Part shown: positions 8,361-16,617 of the stretch, piece by piece
How positions within the stretch are numbered: position 1 is the stretch's first letter
Layout: every line of letters starts with the position of its first letter
NCBI GenBank assembly: GCA_947476745.1
Contig: CANJRG010000001.1
Coordinates: 372,001-436,000 of the forward strand
Direction of reading: 5' to 3'
Length of the DNA: 64,000 bases
Source of the DNA: Acidimicrobiia bacterium
Lineage (GTDB): Bacteria; Actinomycetota; Acidimicrobiia; Acidimicrobiales; CAIXPF01
Made by a program: the position numbers and the translations under genes
The notes under the pieces: model-generated
The model's database searches: none
What the model saw: the letters and a program-made list of their open reading frames with translations, nothing else
Told to the model about the DNA's origin: nothing

Positions 8361-8983
8361 CGGGTCCTCGGCCGGGGTGGCTTCGGTTCGGAAGCCGCTT
8401 TGGTCGCGCCCGGCTTGGCGGAAGCCGCCTTGGTCGCGCCCGGCTTGACGGAAGCCGGGTTGACGGAAGCCGGCTTGGCGGCAGCCGGCAGGGTGCGGCG
8501 CTTGCGCGCCCGCTTGCGGCCGCCGGCGAGCTCCACGATGGCGTCGAACTGCTCCGGGGTCACCGGCTGGACCGACAACCGCGACTTGCCCACCAGCGGC
8601 ATGCCCTCGAGCACCCCGCCGGGCTCGCCGTGGCTACGCAGCTCGTCGAGGGGCACCAGCCGCGAGAAGATCTCCACGAAGCCGACGTCCACCATGTACC
8701 AGCGGGGCTCCTGCGGGGAGGACTGCTCGTCGAAGTACTTCGAGGCGGGGTCCCACGCGGTGTGGTCGGCGTAGGAGGTCCTCACCACCTCACCGAGGCC
8801 CACCACCCCGGGCGGCTTGGCGTTGGAGTGGTAGACGAGCACCCAGTCGCCGAGCTGCATGTCGTCCCGCATGAAGTTGCGGGCCTGGTAGTTACGCACC
8901 CCGTCCCACGACGTGCGGCCGAGCCGCTTCAGGTCATCGATCGAGAACGCATCCGGTTCGGTCTTCACCAGCCAATGAGCCAC
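8357..8983 (-). CDS. EVE domain protein with basic repeat tail
   Basis: 208 residues. EVE domains, related to YTH/PUA folds, bind modified bases in RNA or DNA. HWLVKTEPDAFSIDDL, WDGVRNYQARNFM and LGDWVLVYHSNAKPPGVVGLGEV are the standard family blocks across residues 2-75, and the domain ends near 150. After it comes a low-complexity Lys/Ala/Pro tail (about 155-208) with repeats of PGATKAAS, like histone H1 or other bacterial nucleic-acid-binding tails. Start GTG 8983 is set by a -10 TACGAT (8992-8997) 8 nt upstream and no RBS, so the mRNA is probably leaderless. It is coupled to the downstream thioesterase gene. Ligand not known. Confidence 0.85.
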   Translation of the reverse strand: MAHWLVKTEPDAFSIDDLKRLGRTSWDGVRNYQARNFMRDDMQLGDWVLVYHSNAKPPGVVGLGEVVRTSYADHTAWDPASKYFDEQSSPQEPRWYMVDVGFVEIFSRLVPLDELRSHGEPGGVLEGMPLVGKSRLSVQPVTPEQFDAIVELAGGRKRARKRRTLPAAAKPASVNPASVKPGATKAASAKPGATKAASEPKPPRPRTR

Positions 8984-9303
8984 GACGACGGATCGTAGGC
9001 CAGCACCTCGGCCCGGTAAGACTTTCGCCGGGCGGGCAGCCAAGGGGGGGGGGTGCCCGTTCGCCGGTGGCCACCGACCGCGCACCGGTGCCCCGACTCC
9101 GTACTCGCCGGTCTCCTCGTCGGGGATCGACACCCGACCCGAATTCGTGACGCGAATCTGTGGCGAATGTCACAGCTAGGTGAATTCCGGCCGCCCCCGG
9201 ATGCGGGTACGGTAGTTGGGCCCGCTTCCTGGCTGGCAGATGAACTGGGCGCGGCTGTCATGTTGTGCCCTCCCCGGGAAAATTTATGCAAGGAGCCCGC
9301 ACC
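8984..9303. other. 320-bp intergenic region with CRP-like palindrome
   Basis: No coding region is supported. It holds the leaderless promoter of the EVE gene at its left end, a CRP-like palindrome at 9158-9175, and the leader of the small lipoprotein gene, which includes an AT-rich AAAATTTATG just before the RBS AAGGAG. A run of seven or more G lies near 9045-9053. Confidence 0.6.
9158..9175. promoter_or_regulatory. CRP/FNR-family-like palindromic site
   Basis: CTGTGGCGAATGTCACAG matches the TGTGA-N6-TCACA consensus at all but one arm position (TGTGG), and the outer C/G also pair. It lies about 130 bp before the lipoprotein start. A Crp-like regulator is likely somewhere in such a genome but is not in this window. 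Confidence 0.5.
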
Positions 9304-9525
9304 ATGAAGACCAAGCTTCGCCTCGTTGGTGGCCTCACCGCCGGCCTGATCCTGTTCGCCGGTCTCACCGGCTGCAGCAGCAGCGACGACGAGAAGGAAG
9401 AGACCACCGAGACCACCAAGGCCGGCGCCACCGCCACCACCAAGGCCGGCGAGACCGCCACCACCAAGGCCGGCGCCACCGCCACCACCGCCGCGGCAGC
9501 CGCGGCCACCACCGTCAAGAAGTGA
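9304..9525 (+). CDS. Small Thr/Ala-repeat lipoprotein
   Basis: 73 residues. Basic start MKTKLR, a hydrophobic segment and lipobox LTGC (Cys about 22) mark it as a lipoprotein anchored to the outer face of the membrane. The mature part is acidic (SSSDDEKEE), then low complexity: repeated TTKAGAT/TTKAGET units and an Ala/Thr tail ending TTVKK. No enzymatic domain. The Thr-rich repeat might act as a cell-wall spacer or be glycosylated (inference). Start ATG 9304 has RBS AAGGAG. A clear hairpin (9576-9597) follows. Short abundant lipoproteins of this kind are often orphan and poorly conserved. Confidence 0.8.
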   Translation: MKTKLRLVGGLTAGLILFAGLTGCSSSDDEKEETTETTKAGATATTKAGETATTKAGATATTAAAAAATTVKK

Positions 9526-9575
9526 TTCGGCCCGCCGCATGCCGGCGGTGCTGAGCGATCATCGATCGCCGATAC

Positions 9576-9597
9576 GTGGCGGCCTTCGGGCCGCCAC
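9576..9597 (+). terminator. Stem-loop terminator after lipoprotein gene
   Basis: Perfect 9-bp stem GTGGCGGCC / GGCCGCCAC around a TTCG tetraloop. No strong U-run follows, as is common for actinobacterial terminators. Confidence 0.7.
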
Positions 9598-9688
9598 CTT
9601 CGCGTCCCGACACCGGCGCGGCACAGCCGTCCCACCGTTGCATCGCGAACCGGGCAACGGGGCCACCGGCACCTAGCCTGGCGTCACG

Positions 9689-11161
9689 GTGAAGCTCCGA
9701 CGTGCTGTTCTCATCCCGGTCGCCCTCGTCCCTGTCGCGCTCGCCGCTGCGGGCCTGCTGCGGTACCGGCGCAGCGCCGGCGCGGCCACCGGCGAGGGCC
9801 ACCGACCGGTCCGCGCCACCTCGAGAGCGGCCCGCAACGTCGAGGTGGCGGCGTTGTCGGCCCGGGTCGGCACGGCGACCGCCCTCACCCGGGCCCGACA
9901 GGTGTTCGCCTCGGCGGAGCGGCGCATCAGCCTCGACGAGGACCTCCAACTGCGTACCGCAGCCGACGTGGCCCGCACCCTCGGCGAGATGAAGGGTGCC
10001 CTGATGAAGATCGGGCAGATGGCCAGCTACCTCGATCACGGCCTGCCCGAACCGCTGCGGCTGGCTCTGGCCCAGCTGCAGTCCGAGGCCCCGCCGATGA
10101 GCGCCGAGCTCGCCGCCCGCACCATCGCCGAGGAACTGGGCCGTGCACCCGAGAAGGTCTTCCTCGAGTGGGACCCGGTGCCGATCGCCGCGGCCTCGAT
10201 CGGTCAGGTCCACCGGGCCATCACCGCCGACGGGCGGGCGGTGGCGGTCAAGGTGCAGTACCCCGGGGTCGCCGACGCCATCGCCGCCGACCTCGGCAAC
10301 GCCGACCTGCTCTTCGGTGCCCTCGGGCTGGCCTTCCCCGGCCTCGACCCCGATCCCATCACCGCCGAGCTGCGCACCCGCATCACCGAGGAACTCGACT
10401 ACCGGCAGGAGGCCCGCAACCAGCAGCTCTTCGCCGACTACTACGCCGGCCATCCCTTCATCCACATCCCGCCGGTGGTCGCCGAGCTGTCGACCGGACG
10501 GGTCCTGACCAGCGAGCTGGTGACCGGGTCGACCTTCGCCGAAGCCGTCACCTGGGACGAGCGGGAGCGTGACCTCATCGGCGAGACCATGTTCCGCTTC
10601 GTCTTCGGCAGCCTGTACCGCCTGCGGGCCTTCAACGGCGACCCCCACCCCGGCAACTACCTGTTCCACGGCGACGGTCGGGTCACCTTCTTGGACTTCG
10701 GCCTGGTCCGGCGCTTCAGCGACGAGGAGATGGCGAGCTTCCAACGGATGATCACCGAGATGGTGCTCAACGACGACCTCGTCGCCTTCCGCCGGGCGGT
10801 GGAGGACAACGGCCTGCTGGCCCGCGGCGCTCCGGTCACCACCGCGGAGGTCGGCGAGTACTTCAGCCACTTCTACACCTTCGTACGCCGACGCGGCCGC
10901 TTCACCTGGAGCACCGACTACGCCTCCGCCACCGTGCGCCAGACCTTCAACGCCTCCAGCCCGGTGACCCGCCACACCACGGTGCCGGCGAGCTTCGTGC
11001 TCATCCAGCGCATCAACCTGGGGCTGTACGCCCTACTGGGCCAGCTTGCGGCCACCGCCGACTGGCGGATCATCGCCGAGGACATCTGGCCCTGGGTCGA
11101 CCGCCCCGCCGACACCGAGCTGGCCCGACGCGAGATCGCCTGGCGCAGCCGGCCCCGCTGA
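9689..11161 (+). CDS. ABC1/UbiB (AarF) family atypical kinase
   Basis: 490 residues. An N-terminal hydrophobic helix (residues 8-25) probably anchors it to the membrane. ABC1 domain: LMKIGQMAS (KxGQ motif, about 105-112), the Ala-rich loop AAASIGQVH replacing the usual glycine loop, VAVKVQYPG with the invariant Lys, FNGDPHPGN (about 316-324) and FLDFG (about 335-339). UbiB-like proteins bind ATP and are tied to isoprenoid-quinone or lipid metabolism; the actinobacterial role is unsettled. Start GTG 9689 has TAGCCT (9674-9679) 9 nt upstream, so it is leaderless. Its stop codon region (CCCGCTGA) is echoed in the tandem array just downstream. Confidence 0.9.
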   Translation: MKLRRAVLIPVALVPVALAAAGLLRYRRSAGAATGEGHRPVRATSRAARNVEVAALSARVGTATALTRARQVFASAERRISLDEDLQLRTAADVARTLGEMKGALMKIGQMASYLDHGLPEPLRLALAQLQSEAPPMSAELAARTIAEELGRAPEKVFLEWDPVPIAAASIGQVHRAITADGRAVAVKVQYPGVADAIAADLGNADLLFGALGLAFPGLDPDPITAELRTRITEELDYRQEARNQQLFADYYAGHPFIHIPPVVAELSTGRVLTSELVTGSTFAEAVTWDERERDLIGETMFRFVFGSLYRLRAFNGDPHPGNYLFHGDGRVTFLDFGLVRRFSDEEMASFQRMITEMVLNDDLVAFRRAVEDNGLLARGAPVTTAEVGEYFSHFYTFVRRRGRFTWSTDYASATVRQTFNASSPVTRHTTVPASFVLIQRINLGLYALLGQLAATADWRIIAEDIWPWVDRPADTELARREIAWRSRPR

Positions 11162-11174
11162 GACGCCTTCCCCG

Positions 11175-11257
11175 ACCGCTCACCCCGACCGCTCACCCCG
11201 GCCCGCTGACCCCGGCCCGCTGACCCCGGCCCGCTGACCCCGGCCCGCTGACCCCGG
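11175..11257. repeat. 13-14-bp tandem repeat, 6 copies, after ABC1 kinase gene
   Basis: Two copies of ACCGCTCACCCCG(G) are followed by four perfect copies of CCCGCTGACCCCGG. The core CCCGCTGA equals the last 8 nt of the kinase gene including its stop codon. The minus strand carries regularly spaced GGGG and GGG tracts, so a G-quadruplex is possible. Confidence 0.95.
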
Positions 11258-11307
11258 CCCGATCGCACCGCTACGGTGGTCGCCGACCGCCCCGGCCCGG
11301 AGCACCC

Positions 11308-12210
11308 ATGACCGATCCCGTTCCTGCACCCCCCGTCACCCGGGCTCCCGCCCGGCGTTGGACCATCGCCAACCCCTTGGAGATCGCCCTGGTCGAGTGG
11401 GGCCCCGCGAACGGCACCCCGTTGATCCTGGTGCACGGCGGCGGCGACTTCGCCCGCAACTTCGACGGCTTCGCCCCGCTGCTGGCCGATGCCGGCTGGC
11501 GGGTGGTGGCCTGGGACCAGCGCGGTCACGGTGACTCGGCCCGGGCCGAACTGTACGGGTGGTCGGCGGAGTTGCGGGACCTGGTCGGGGTGCTACAGGC
11601 GGTGTCGGGCGGCCCGCACCCGGTGATCGGCCATTCCAAGGGCGGGGTCCTGGCCCTCGACGTGGCAGCGGCACGGCCCGAGCTGGTGCGAGCCGTCGTG
11701 GCGATAGACGGCTTCATCCGCCGGGTCCATCCCCCACGGCCGCCGGAGGAGACCGCCGAACGCTGGCTCGACCTGCAACGGGCCGGCCGTACCACCCGCG
11801 CCGGGACCGCTGCCGAGCTCGCCCACGGTCGCCAGGCCGCCAACCCCCGCCTCGAGCCGGCCTGGATGGACTACCTGGTCGAGGTCGGCGCCGACGCGGA
11901 CGCGGACGGACACCGGAGCTGGAAGATCGACCCGGCGGCGTTCCCGCTCCCACCCCATGCGGTGAGCCTCGAGGCCGGCCTGCAGCGGATGGCCACGGTG
12001 CGTTGTGCCCTGCTGGCGCTCAAGGCCGGCGTCGAGGAAGCCATCGCCGGGCAGCCCTCCGCCGAGCTGCTACGTGACCATCTGCCGCCGCTGGGCCGTC
12101 TCGAGGTCCTCGACGGGCTCGGCCATTTCGCCCACGTCGAGGACCCGCAGCGCGTGGCCGCGCTCGCGCTTTCCTTCCTCGCCGACGTCCTCGCCGACGC
12201 CCGCGACTGA
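11308..12210 (+). CDS. Alpha/beta hydrolase
   Basis: 300 residues. Single alpha/beta-hydrolase domain: LVHGGGDF (oxyanion region), WDQRGHGDS, nucleophile elbow IGHSKGG (Ser about 113), and a C-terminal LGHFAHVED with the catalytic His. The family acts on esters, lactones, epoxides or C-C bonds; the substrate is not readable. Start ATG 11308 has GGAG 7 nt upstream. The next gene starts 3 bp after this stop, so hydrolase, cation-efflux gene and second hydrolase look like one operon. Confidence 0.88.
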   Translation: MTDPVPAPPVTRAPARRWTIANPLEIALVEWGPANGTPLILVHGGGDFARNFDGFAPLLADAGWRVVAWDQRGHGDSARAELYGWSAELRDLVGVLQAVSGGPHPVIGHSKGGVLALDVAAARPELVRAVVAIDGFIRRVHPPRPPEETAERWLDLQRAGRTTRAGTAAELAHGRQAANPRLEPAWMDYLVEVGADADADGHRSWKIDPAAFPLPPHAVSLEAGLQRMATVRCALLALKAGVEEAIAGQPSAELLRDHLPPLGRLEVLDGLGHFAHVEDPQRVAALALSFLADVLADARD

Positions 12211-12213
12211 CCG

Positions 12214-13221
12214 GTGGCCCCTCGCAACCTGACCCGGTACGGCTGGTACGCCATCGCCGCGGCCCTCACCACCATGGCGTTGAAGTCCGGCGCCTGGGCG
12301 TTGACCGGCTCGGTCGGGTTGTTGTCCGACGCGCTCGAGTCCACCGTCAACCTCGCTGCCGGCATCCTCATGCTGGTGGCGTTGCGGGTGTCGGCCCAAC
12401 CGCCCGACGATACCCACCAGTACGGTCACGAGAAGGCCGAGTACCTCTCCGCCGCGGCCGAGGGCCTGATGATCATCGTCGCGGCGACGTTGATCGTGTC
12501 GACCGCGGTGGACCGCGGTCGACCGACTGAGGCACCCCCGTCCGTTGGAACAGATGACCGTCGGCCTGACGATCAGTACCGCCGCCGCGATCATCAATCT
12601 GGTGGTCGGGCTGTGGTTCGTCCGGCTCGGCCGCCGCTGTCACTCCCGGGCGTTGGAGGCCGACGGTCGGCACCTGCTGACCGACGTCGCCACGTCGGCC
12701 GGGGTGGTGGGCGGCCTCGGCCTGGCCGCGCCTACCGGCTGGGAACGGCTCGATCCCCTGGTGGCGATGACGATCGGGGTCAACATCGTGGTCACCGGCA
12801 GCCGGGTGCTGTGGGGTCGGTCAGCGGGCTCATGGACCCGACGCTCCCGCCCGACGAGCAGGACACCCTCGACGCCGTGCTGGCCACCTACGCTGAACAG
12901 GGGGTGGCATTTCATGCGGTACGGAGCCGCCTGTCCGGCCACCGGCGGTTCATCTCGCTGCACGGCCTGGTCCCGGGGGCATGGTCGGTGAGCCGAGGTC
13001 ACGATCTGGTCGAGCAGCTCGAGGCCGACATCCGTGCCGCCCTCGCCGACCTCGACGCCCTGAGCGTGTTCACCCACCTCGAACCGCTCGAGGACCCACG
13101 CTCCTACGGCGACACCCGCCTCGACCGCGAACGGCCCCCGGCCGGGCCGAGCGGGCCCGAACCTGCACCGCCCGGCCTCCCGTCCACGGAACCTGCCACC
13201 CACCGGGAAGGACCCCGATGA
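12214..13221 (+). pseudogene. Cation diffusion facilitator transporter, two frame disruptions
   Basis: Divalent-metal efflux protein of the CDF family in three pieces. 12214-12510 encodes helices 1-3 (GLLSDALEST carries metal-site residues; TAVDR at the end). Then 10 extra bases shift the frame. 12521-about 12812 continues in +1 as RLRHPRPLEQM..., with ADGRHLLTDVATSAG (second metal site) and further helices to SRVLW. A missing base near 12812-12816 restores the first frame for SVSGLMDPTLPPDEQ and the C-terminal cytoplasmic domain. Uncorrected, the first frame stays open throughout, so a protein with a scrambled Arg-rich centre could still be made. Its TGA overlaps the next start (ATGA), which argues that the C-terminal frame is real. 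Mutation and assembly error are both possible. Confidence 0.8.
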
Positions 13222-14129
13222 GTGCCGAGGCCCCCGCATGGTTCACCCGCCATGGAGCAATCGAGGCCGACGAGGGCGCGGTCAGCGTCGACGGGTGCCC
13301 CATCCGCTGGCTGCGCTGGGGAGACCCGGCCGCGCCGCCCCTGGTCCTGGTGCACGGCGGCGCGGCCAGCTCCCGGTGGTGGGTGCCGTTGGCCCCGTTC
13401 TTCACCGCCGACCGCTGTGTCATCGCCCCCGACCTGTCCGGCATGGGCGACTCCGGCTGGCGTACCGCCGGGTACCGTACCGAGCAGTGGGCCGACGAGG
13501 TCCTCGCCTGCGTCGACGAGGCCAGCCGCAGCGCCGTGCGCCCGGTGCTGGTGGGCCACAGCCTCGGCGGTTCGGTGGTCGCCGTGGCCGCCGTTCGCCG
13601 GCCGAGCGCGGTGCGCGGGGTGGTGCTCTGCGACACCGGGGTCAGCCGCTCCACCCGCACCGAAGGATCCTCGCACCACTTCCGCAACCGGTTGACCTAC
13701 CGCGACGCAGCCGAAGCCATCGCCCGTTTCAGGCTGATCCCGCGACAGGACTGCGCCAACGCCTGGATGGTCGAGCACATCGCCCGCACCTCGATCCGGC
13801 CGGTGGGGCCCGGTGGCCCCGACGACCCGACCCGTCCCGACGAGGACGCCACGGTCCCATGGACCTGGAAGTTCGACTGGCGGTTGTTCGCCCGCAGCTA
13901 CGACCAGCCCTTCGCCGGCTATCTCGAGCAGCTCGGCGCCCTCGATCTCCCGGTGGCCTGCATCTTCGGCGAGCAGAGCCGGGTGGTCACCGCCGAGGTC
14001 GCCGAGCGCATCGCCGGCCACCTCGGCCCCTGCCCGACCGTCTGGATCCCCGACGCCGCCCATCACCTCATGGCCGACCAGCCGATCGCCTTCGTCACCG
14101 CCCTGCGGGCCGTACTGTTCGGCATGTAG
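13218..14129 (+). CDS. Alpha/beta hydrolase
   Basis: 303 residues. LVHGGAASSRWW (oxyanion region), PDLSGMGDSGWR, nucleophile elbow VGHSLGG (Ser about 116), and DAAHHLMADQP supplying the late His. WTWKFDWRLF in the cap region is seen in several carboxylesterase/hydrolase relatives. Start ATG 13218 overlaps the preceding TGA by 4 nt (ATGA), which indicates translational coupling. It is not closely similar to the hydrolase at 11308-12210, so this is not a local duplication. Substrate unknown. Confidence 0.88.
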   Translation: MSAEAPAWFTRHGAIEADEGAVSVDGCPIRWLRWGDPAAPPLVLVHGGAASSRWWVPLAPFFTADRCVIAPDLSGMGDSGWRTAGYRTEQWADEVLACVDEASRSAVRPVLVGHSLGGSVVAVAAVRRPSAVRGVVLCDTGVSRSTRTEGSSHHFRNRLTYRDAAEAIARFRLIPRQDCANAWMVEHIARTSIRPVGPGGPDDPTRPDEDATVPWTWKFDWRLFARSYDQPFAGYLEQLGALDLPVACIFGEQSRVVTAEVAERIAGHLGPCPTVWIPDAAHHLMADQPIAFVTALRAVLFGM

Positions 14130-14184
14130 ACCGGCTGGTACGGCACCCCCAACGGGCCAGGTCCCGCCCCGACCAACCCCGCAG

Positions 14185-14236
14185 GTCGATCAGGCCCGTC
14201 GATCAGGCCCGTCGATCAGGCCCGTCGATCAGGCCC
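14185..14236. repeat. 13-bp tandem repeat, 4 copies, spanning DNA polymerase stop codon
   Basis: Four perfect copies of GTCGATCAGGCCC. The last copy contains the TGA stop of the polymerase gene (minus strand, 14229-14231); the other three extend past the gene, each repeating the same TGA-containing context. Confidence 0.95.
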
Positions 14237-16616
14237 CGCGCCGCGCCGCGACAGCCTTCGGCACGTCGAGGACGTCGGCGTCGGACAGCGAGGTTCGCAC
14301 GTCGATGTCGACCCGAACCGCAACATCGGGACAGAAACCCTGGACCGCAGCCGACAACGCCTCGTGCAGCCGGGCCGTCACCTCGCCCGCACGGTCCGCC
14401 GGGCACTCGAGCACCACCGAGTCGTGCACTGTCTGGGCCGGCCACACCTCGTCGTCGTCGGCCAGCCACTGCCACAGCAGTGCGAACGCCGCCAGCATGG
14501 CGTCGGCCACACCGCCCTGGATGGGGGCGTTACGATGGGCGTTGCCGAGCACGGCGATCCGGTCCGACAACGCCCGCTCGAGCAGCCGGTCACGCTCAGC
14601 CCGTCCCAACCTGGCCTCGACCCGTTGCACCATGGCCAGACGGAGCGGCCGGTCGTCGAAGCGCCGGTGCAACTCGCCGTCGGACAGGGCTGAGCCGCCG
14701 TCGGACAGCCGGACCCCGTGTTCGGCCGCCACCTCCTCGCGCACCGCCGCCCATGCGGCGTCGCGGCGTTGGGCGGCGCGCACCGCGGCCGAGCGCAGCA
14801 CCCCCCACATGCCGATGTCGAATATCCGCCGGCGGCCGGCCAGGGTCCGGGCCTCCCAGCCGATGGCCGAACCCTCCGTTCCCAGCACGACGGCGTCCTC
14901 GAAGCGGGCCAACCACCGCAACCGCTCGGCATCGCCGAGGTCAGGCCGGTCGGCCAGCTCCGCCACGGTCGGGGCCCGGCCGTGCACGGCGCGAATCTCG
15001 CGACGAAAGGACCGCAGCCGGTCGAATCCGATCAGCAACTCCAGGCTGGTGTCCCAGTCGGCCGCGGGCGGGTTGGAGGCGAGCTCGTCGACCACGCGAT
15101 CGTGGCCGCGCAGCCAGCCGGCCACACCGGGGTAGGCGGTGAGGTAGGCGTCGAGCAGGCGCTGGGCAGCCTCGACGGTCACCTCCTGGTCTGTGCCGCT
15201 GAGGCTGCGCGCCAGGGAACGGGCTCCGAGCCCGTAGAGGATGCCGAAGTTGATGGCCTTGGCCCGCGCCCGCAACAAACCAAACCGTTCGGAATCTTGA
15301 TCGCGCAGGGCGGCGACGTCCTCGCCGAACATCGCACTGGCGGTGCTCACATGCACGTCGCCACCCCCGGCGAGCGCCGCCTGCAACGCAGTGTCGCCGG
15401 ACACCTGGGCCATCCAGCGAAGCTCGGCCTGGGAGAGATCGGCGTACACCAGGACCCGTCCCGCTGCCGGGCGCACGAAGGGCTTGGTCTCCGGCGCCAG
15501 GTTCTGGGCGTTCGGGAACCGGCTGGCCAGCCGGCCGGTCGACGTGCCCACGATCTGTAGGTACTGGGGACGGATGCGCCCGTCATCGGCCACATGGTCG
15601 AGCAGTGCCTCGCCGTAGGTCGACACCAGCTTGGCGTGGCGCCGGTAGCGCAACAGTGCCTCCGCCAGCTCCCCGCCGATCTCACCGAGCACCGCTGCGG
15701 TCAGTGGATCGTGAGGGCCGAACAGCCGGGCGGGGCCACCGGCGCGCTGGAAGTAGGCGCGGACCTCATGCTGGGCGTGGCGATTGAGCGCCGCTTTCGC
15801 CTGCGGTTCCGACGCCGGGTTCCACGTAGGTTCGACCTCGACGGAGAACAGGTTCCCCTGGCCCCCGCCGGTCAGCTCGGCCAGCTCACTCTCGCTGCGG
15901 CGCAGCGCCGCCTCCTCGTCGGCCAGGAAGTGCCGATACCCATCCCGGTCGAACGGAAACCCCCAGCGGGTCAGCCGGTCGAGGAACGGACGGGCTGCCA
16001 TCTCCAGCTCCGCCACGCCGACCAGCCCGGCCCGCTCGAGGCGGGCGGTCAGCTCATCGGCCACCCACAGGGTCACCACGGCATCCGCCCCGGCATAGCG
16101 CACCTGCTCGTCGCTGAGGTCGGAGTGCAGGTCGTAGCTCAGCTGGGTGGTGCCCTTGCCGTCGATCTCGATGCCCAGGTAACGGCGGGCGGCCCACGCC
16201 AGGCCGTGGTAGAAGCCGAAGCCGCTGCGCCCCTGGTGCAGCAGGGCGTCGGCAAACATGGCGTCCCACCAGCGCAGCCGTGCCGAGGGCGGCACCCCGG
16301 CCGGCCCGAACACCGCGGTATCGACCACCCCGGCGTCGAAGGAGGCGTTCCACGCGGCCGCCTGCCGGCCCGACAGCAGCGGGGCCAGCTCGGCCGGGTC
16401 GACGTCGCGCGCGTCGAGCACCCAGGCCGCCTCGTGGCCGGCCGCGTCGCGGGTGGCGGCGGACAGCACCCGCATCGAGCCGGTGCCGATGTGGGTCTCG
16501 GTGTCAATGGCGAGCGCCACCGCGTCCTGCAGGGCGGTGGCGAACGCCGCGAGCTCGCCACGTCGGGAAATCCGCTGCAACGGGACCGATTCCGGCTGTC
16601 GCGCCCGGTGCTCCAC
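14229..16616 (-). CDS. Family A DNA polymerase with 3'-5' exonuclease domain, enlarged palm/fingers
   Basis: 795 residues; DNA polymerase I-like but without a 5'-nuclease domain. Proofreading motifs are intact: AIDTE (38-40), WNASFD (Exo II) and YAGAD (Exo III). Polymerase motif A is YADLSQAELR (about 390), motif B RARAKAINFGILYG (about 445-458), and motif C VHDSVVLE (about 730). In Pol I motif C is HDE; here Glu is Ser, though the catalytic Asp remains. Motifs B and C are about 275 residues apart, roughly twice the distance in E. coli Pol I, with extra blocks before and after ARTLAGRRR. Start GTG 16616 lies one base after the aminotransferase stop, so it is likely coupled. Probably a repair or accessory polymerase (inference). 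Confidence 0.85.
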   Translation of the reverse strand: MEHRARQPESVPLQRISRRGELAAFATALQDAVALAIDTETHIGTGSMRVLSAATRDAAGHEAAWVLDARDVDPAELAPLLSGRQAAAWNASFDAGVVDTAVFGPAGVPPSARLRWWDAMFADALLHQGRSGFGFYHGLAWAARRYLGIEIDGKGTTQLSYDLHSDLSDEQVRYAGADAVVTLWVADELTARLERAGLVGVAELEMAARPFLDRLTRWGFPFDRDGYRHFLADEEAALRRSESELAELTGGGQGNLFSVEVEPTWNPASEPQAKAALNRHAQHEVRAYFQRAGGPARLFGPHDPLTAAVLGEIGGELAEALLRYRRHAKLVSTYGEALLDHVADDGRIRPQYLQIVGTSTGRLASRFPNAQNLAPETKPFVRPAAGRVLVYADLSQAELRWMAQVSGDTALQAALAGGGDVHVSTASAMFGEDVAALRDQDSERFGLLRARAKAINFGILYGLGARSLARSLSGTDQEVTVEAAQRLLDAYLTAYPGVAGWLRGHDRVVDELASNPPAADWDTSLELLIGFDRLRSFRREIRAVHGRAPTVAELADRPDLGDAERLRWLARFEDAVVLGTEGSAIGWEARTLAGRRRIFDIGMWGVLRSAAVRAAQRRDAAWAAVREEVAAEHGVRLSDGGSALSDGELHRRFDDRPLRLAMVQRVEARLGRAERDRLLERALSDRIAVLGNAHRNAPIQGGVADAMLAAFALLWQWLADDDEVWPAQTVHDSVVLECPADRAGEVTARLHEALSAAVQGFCPDVAVRVDIDVRTSLSDADVLDVPKAVAARRGA

Positions 16617-16617
16617 G

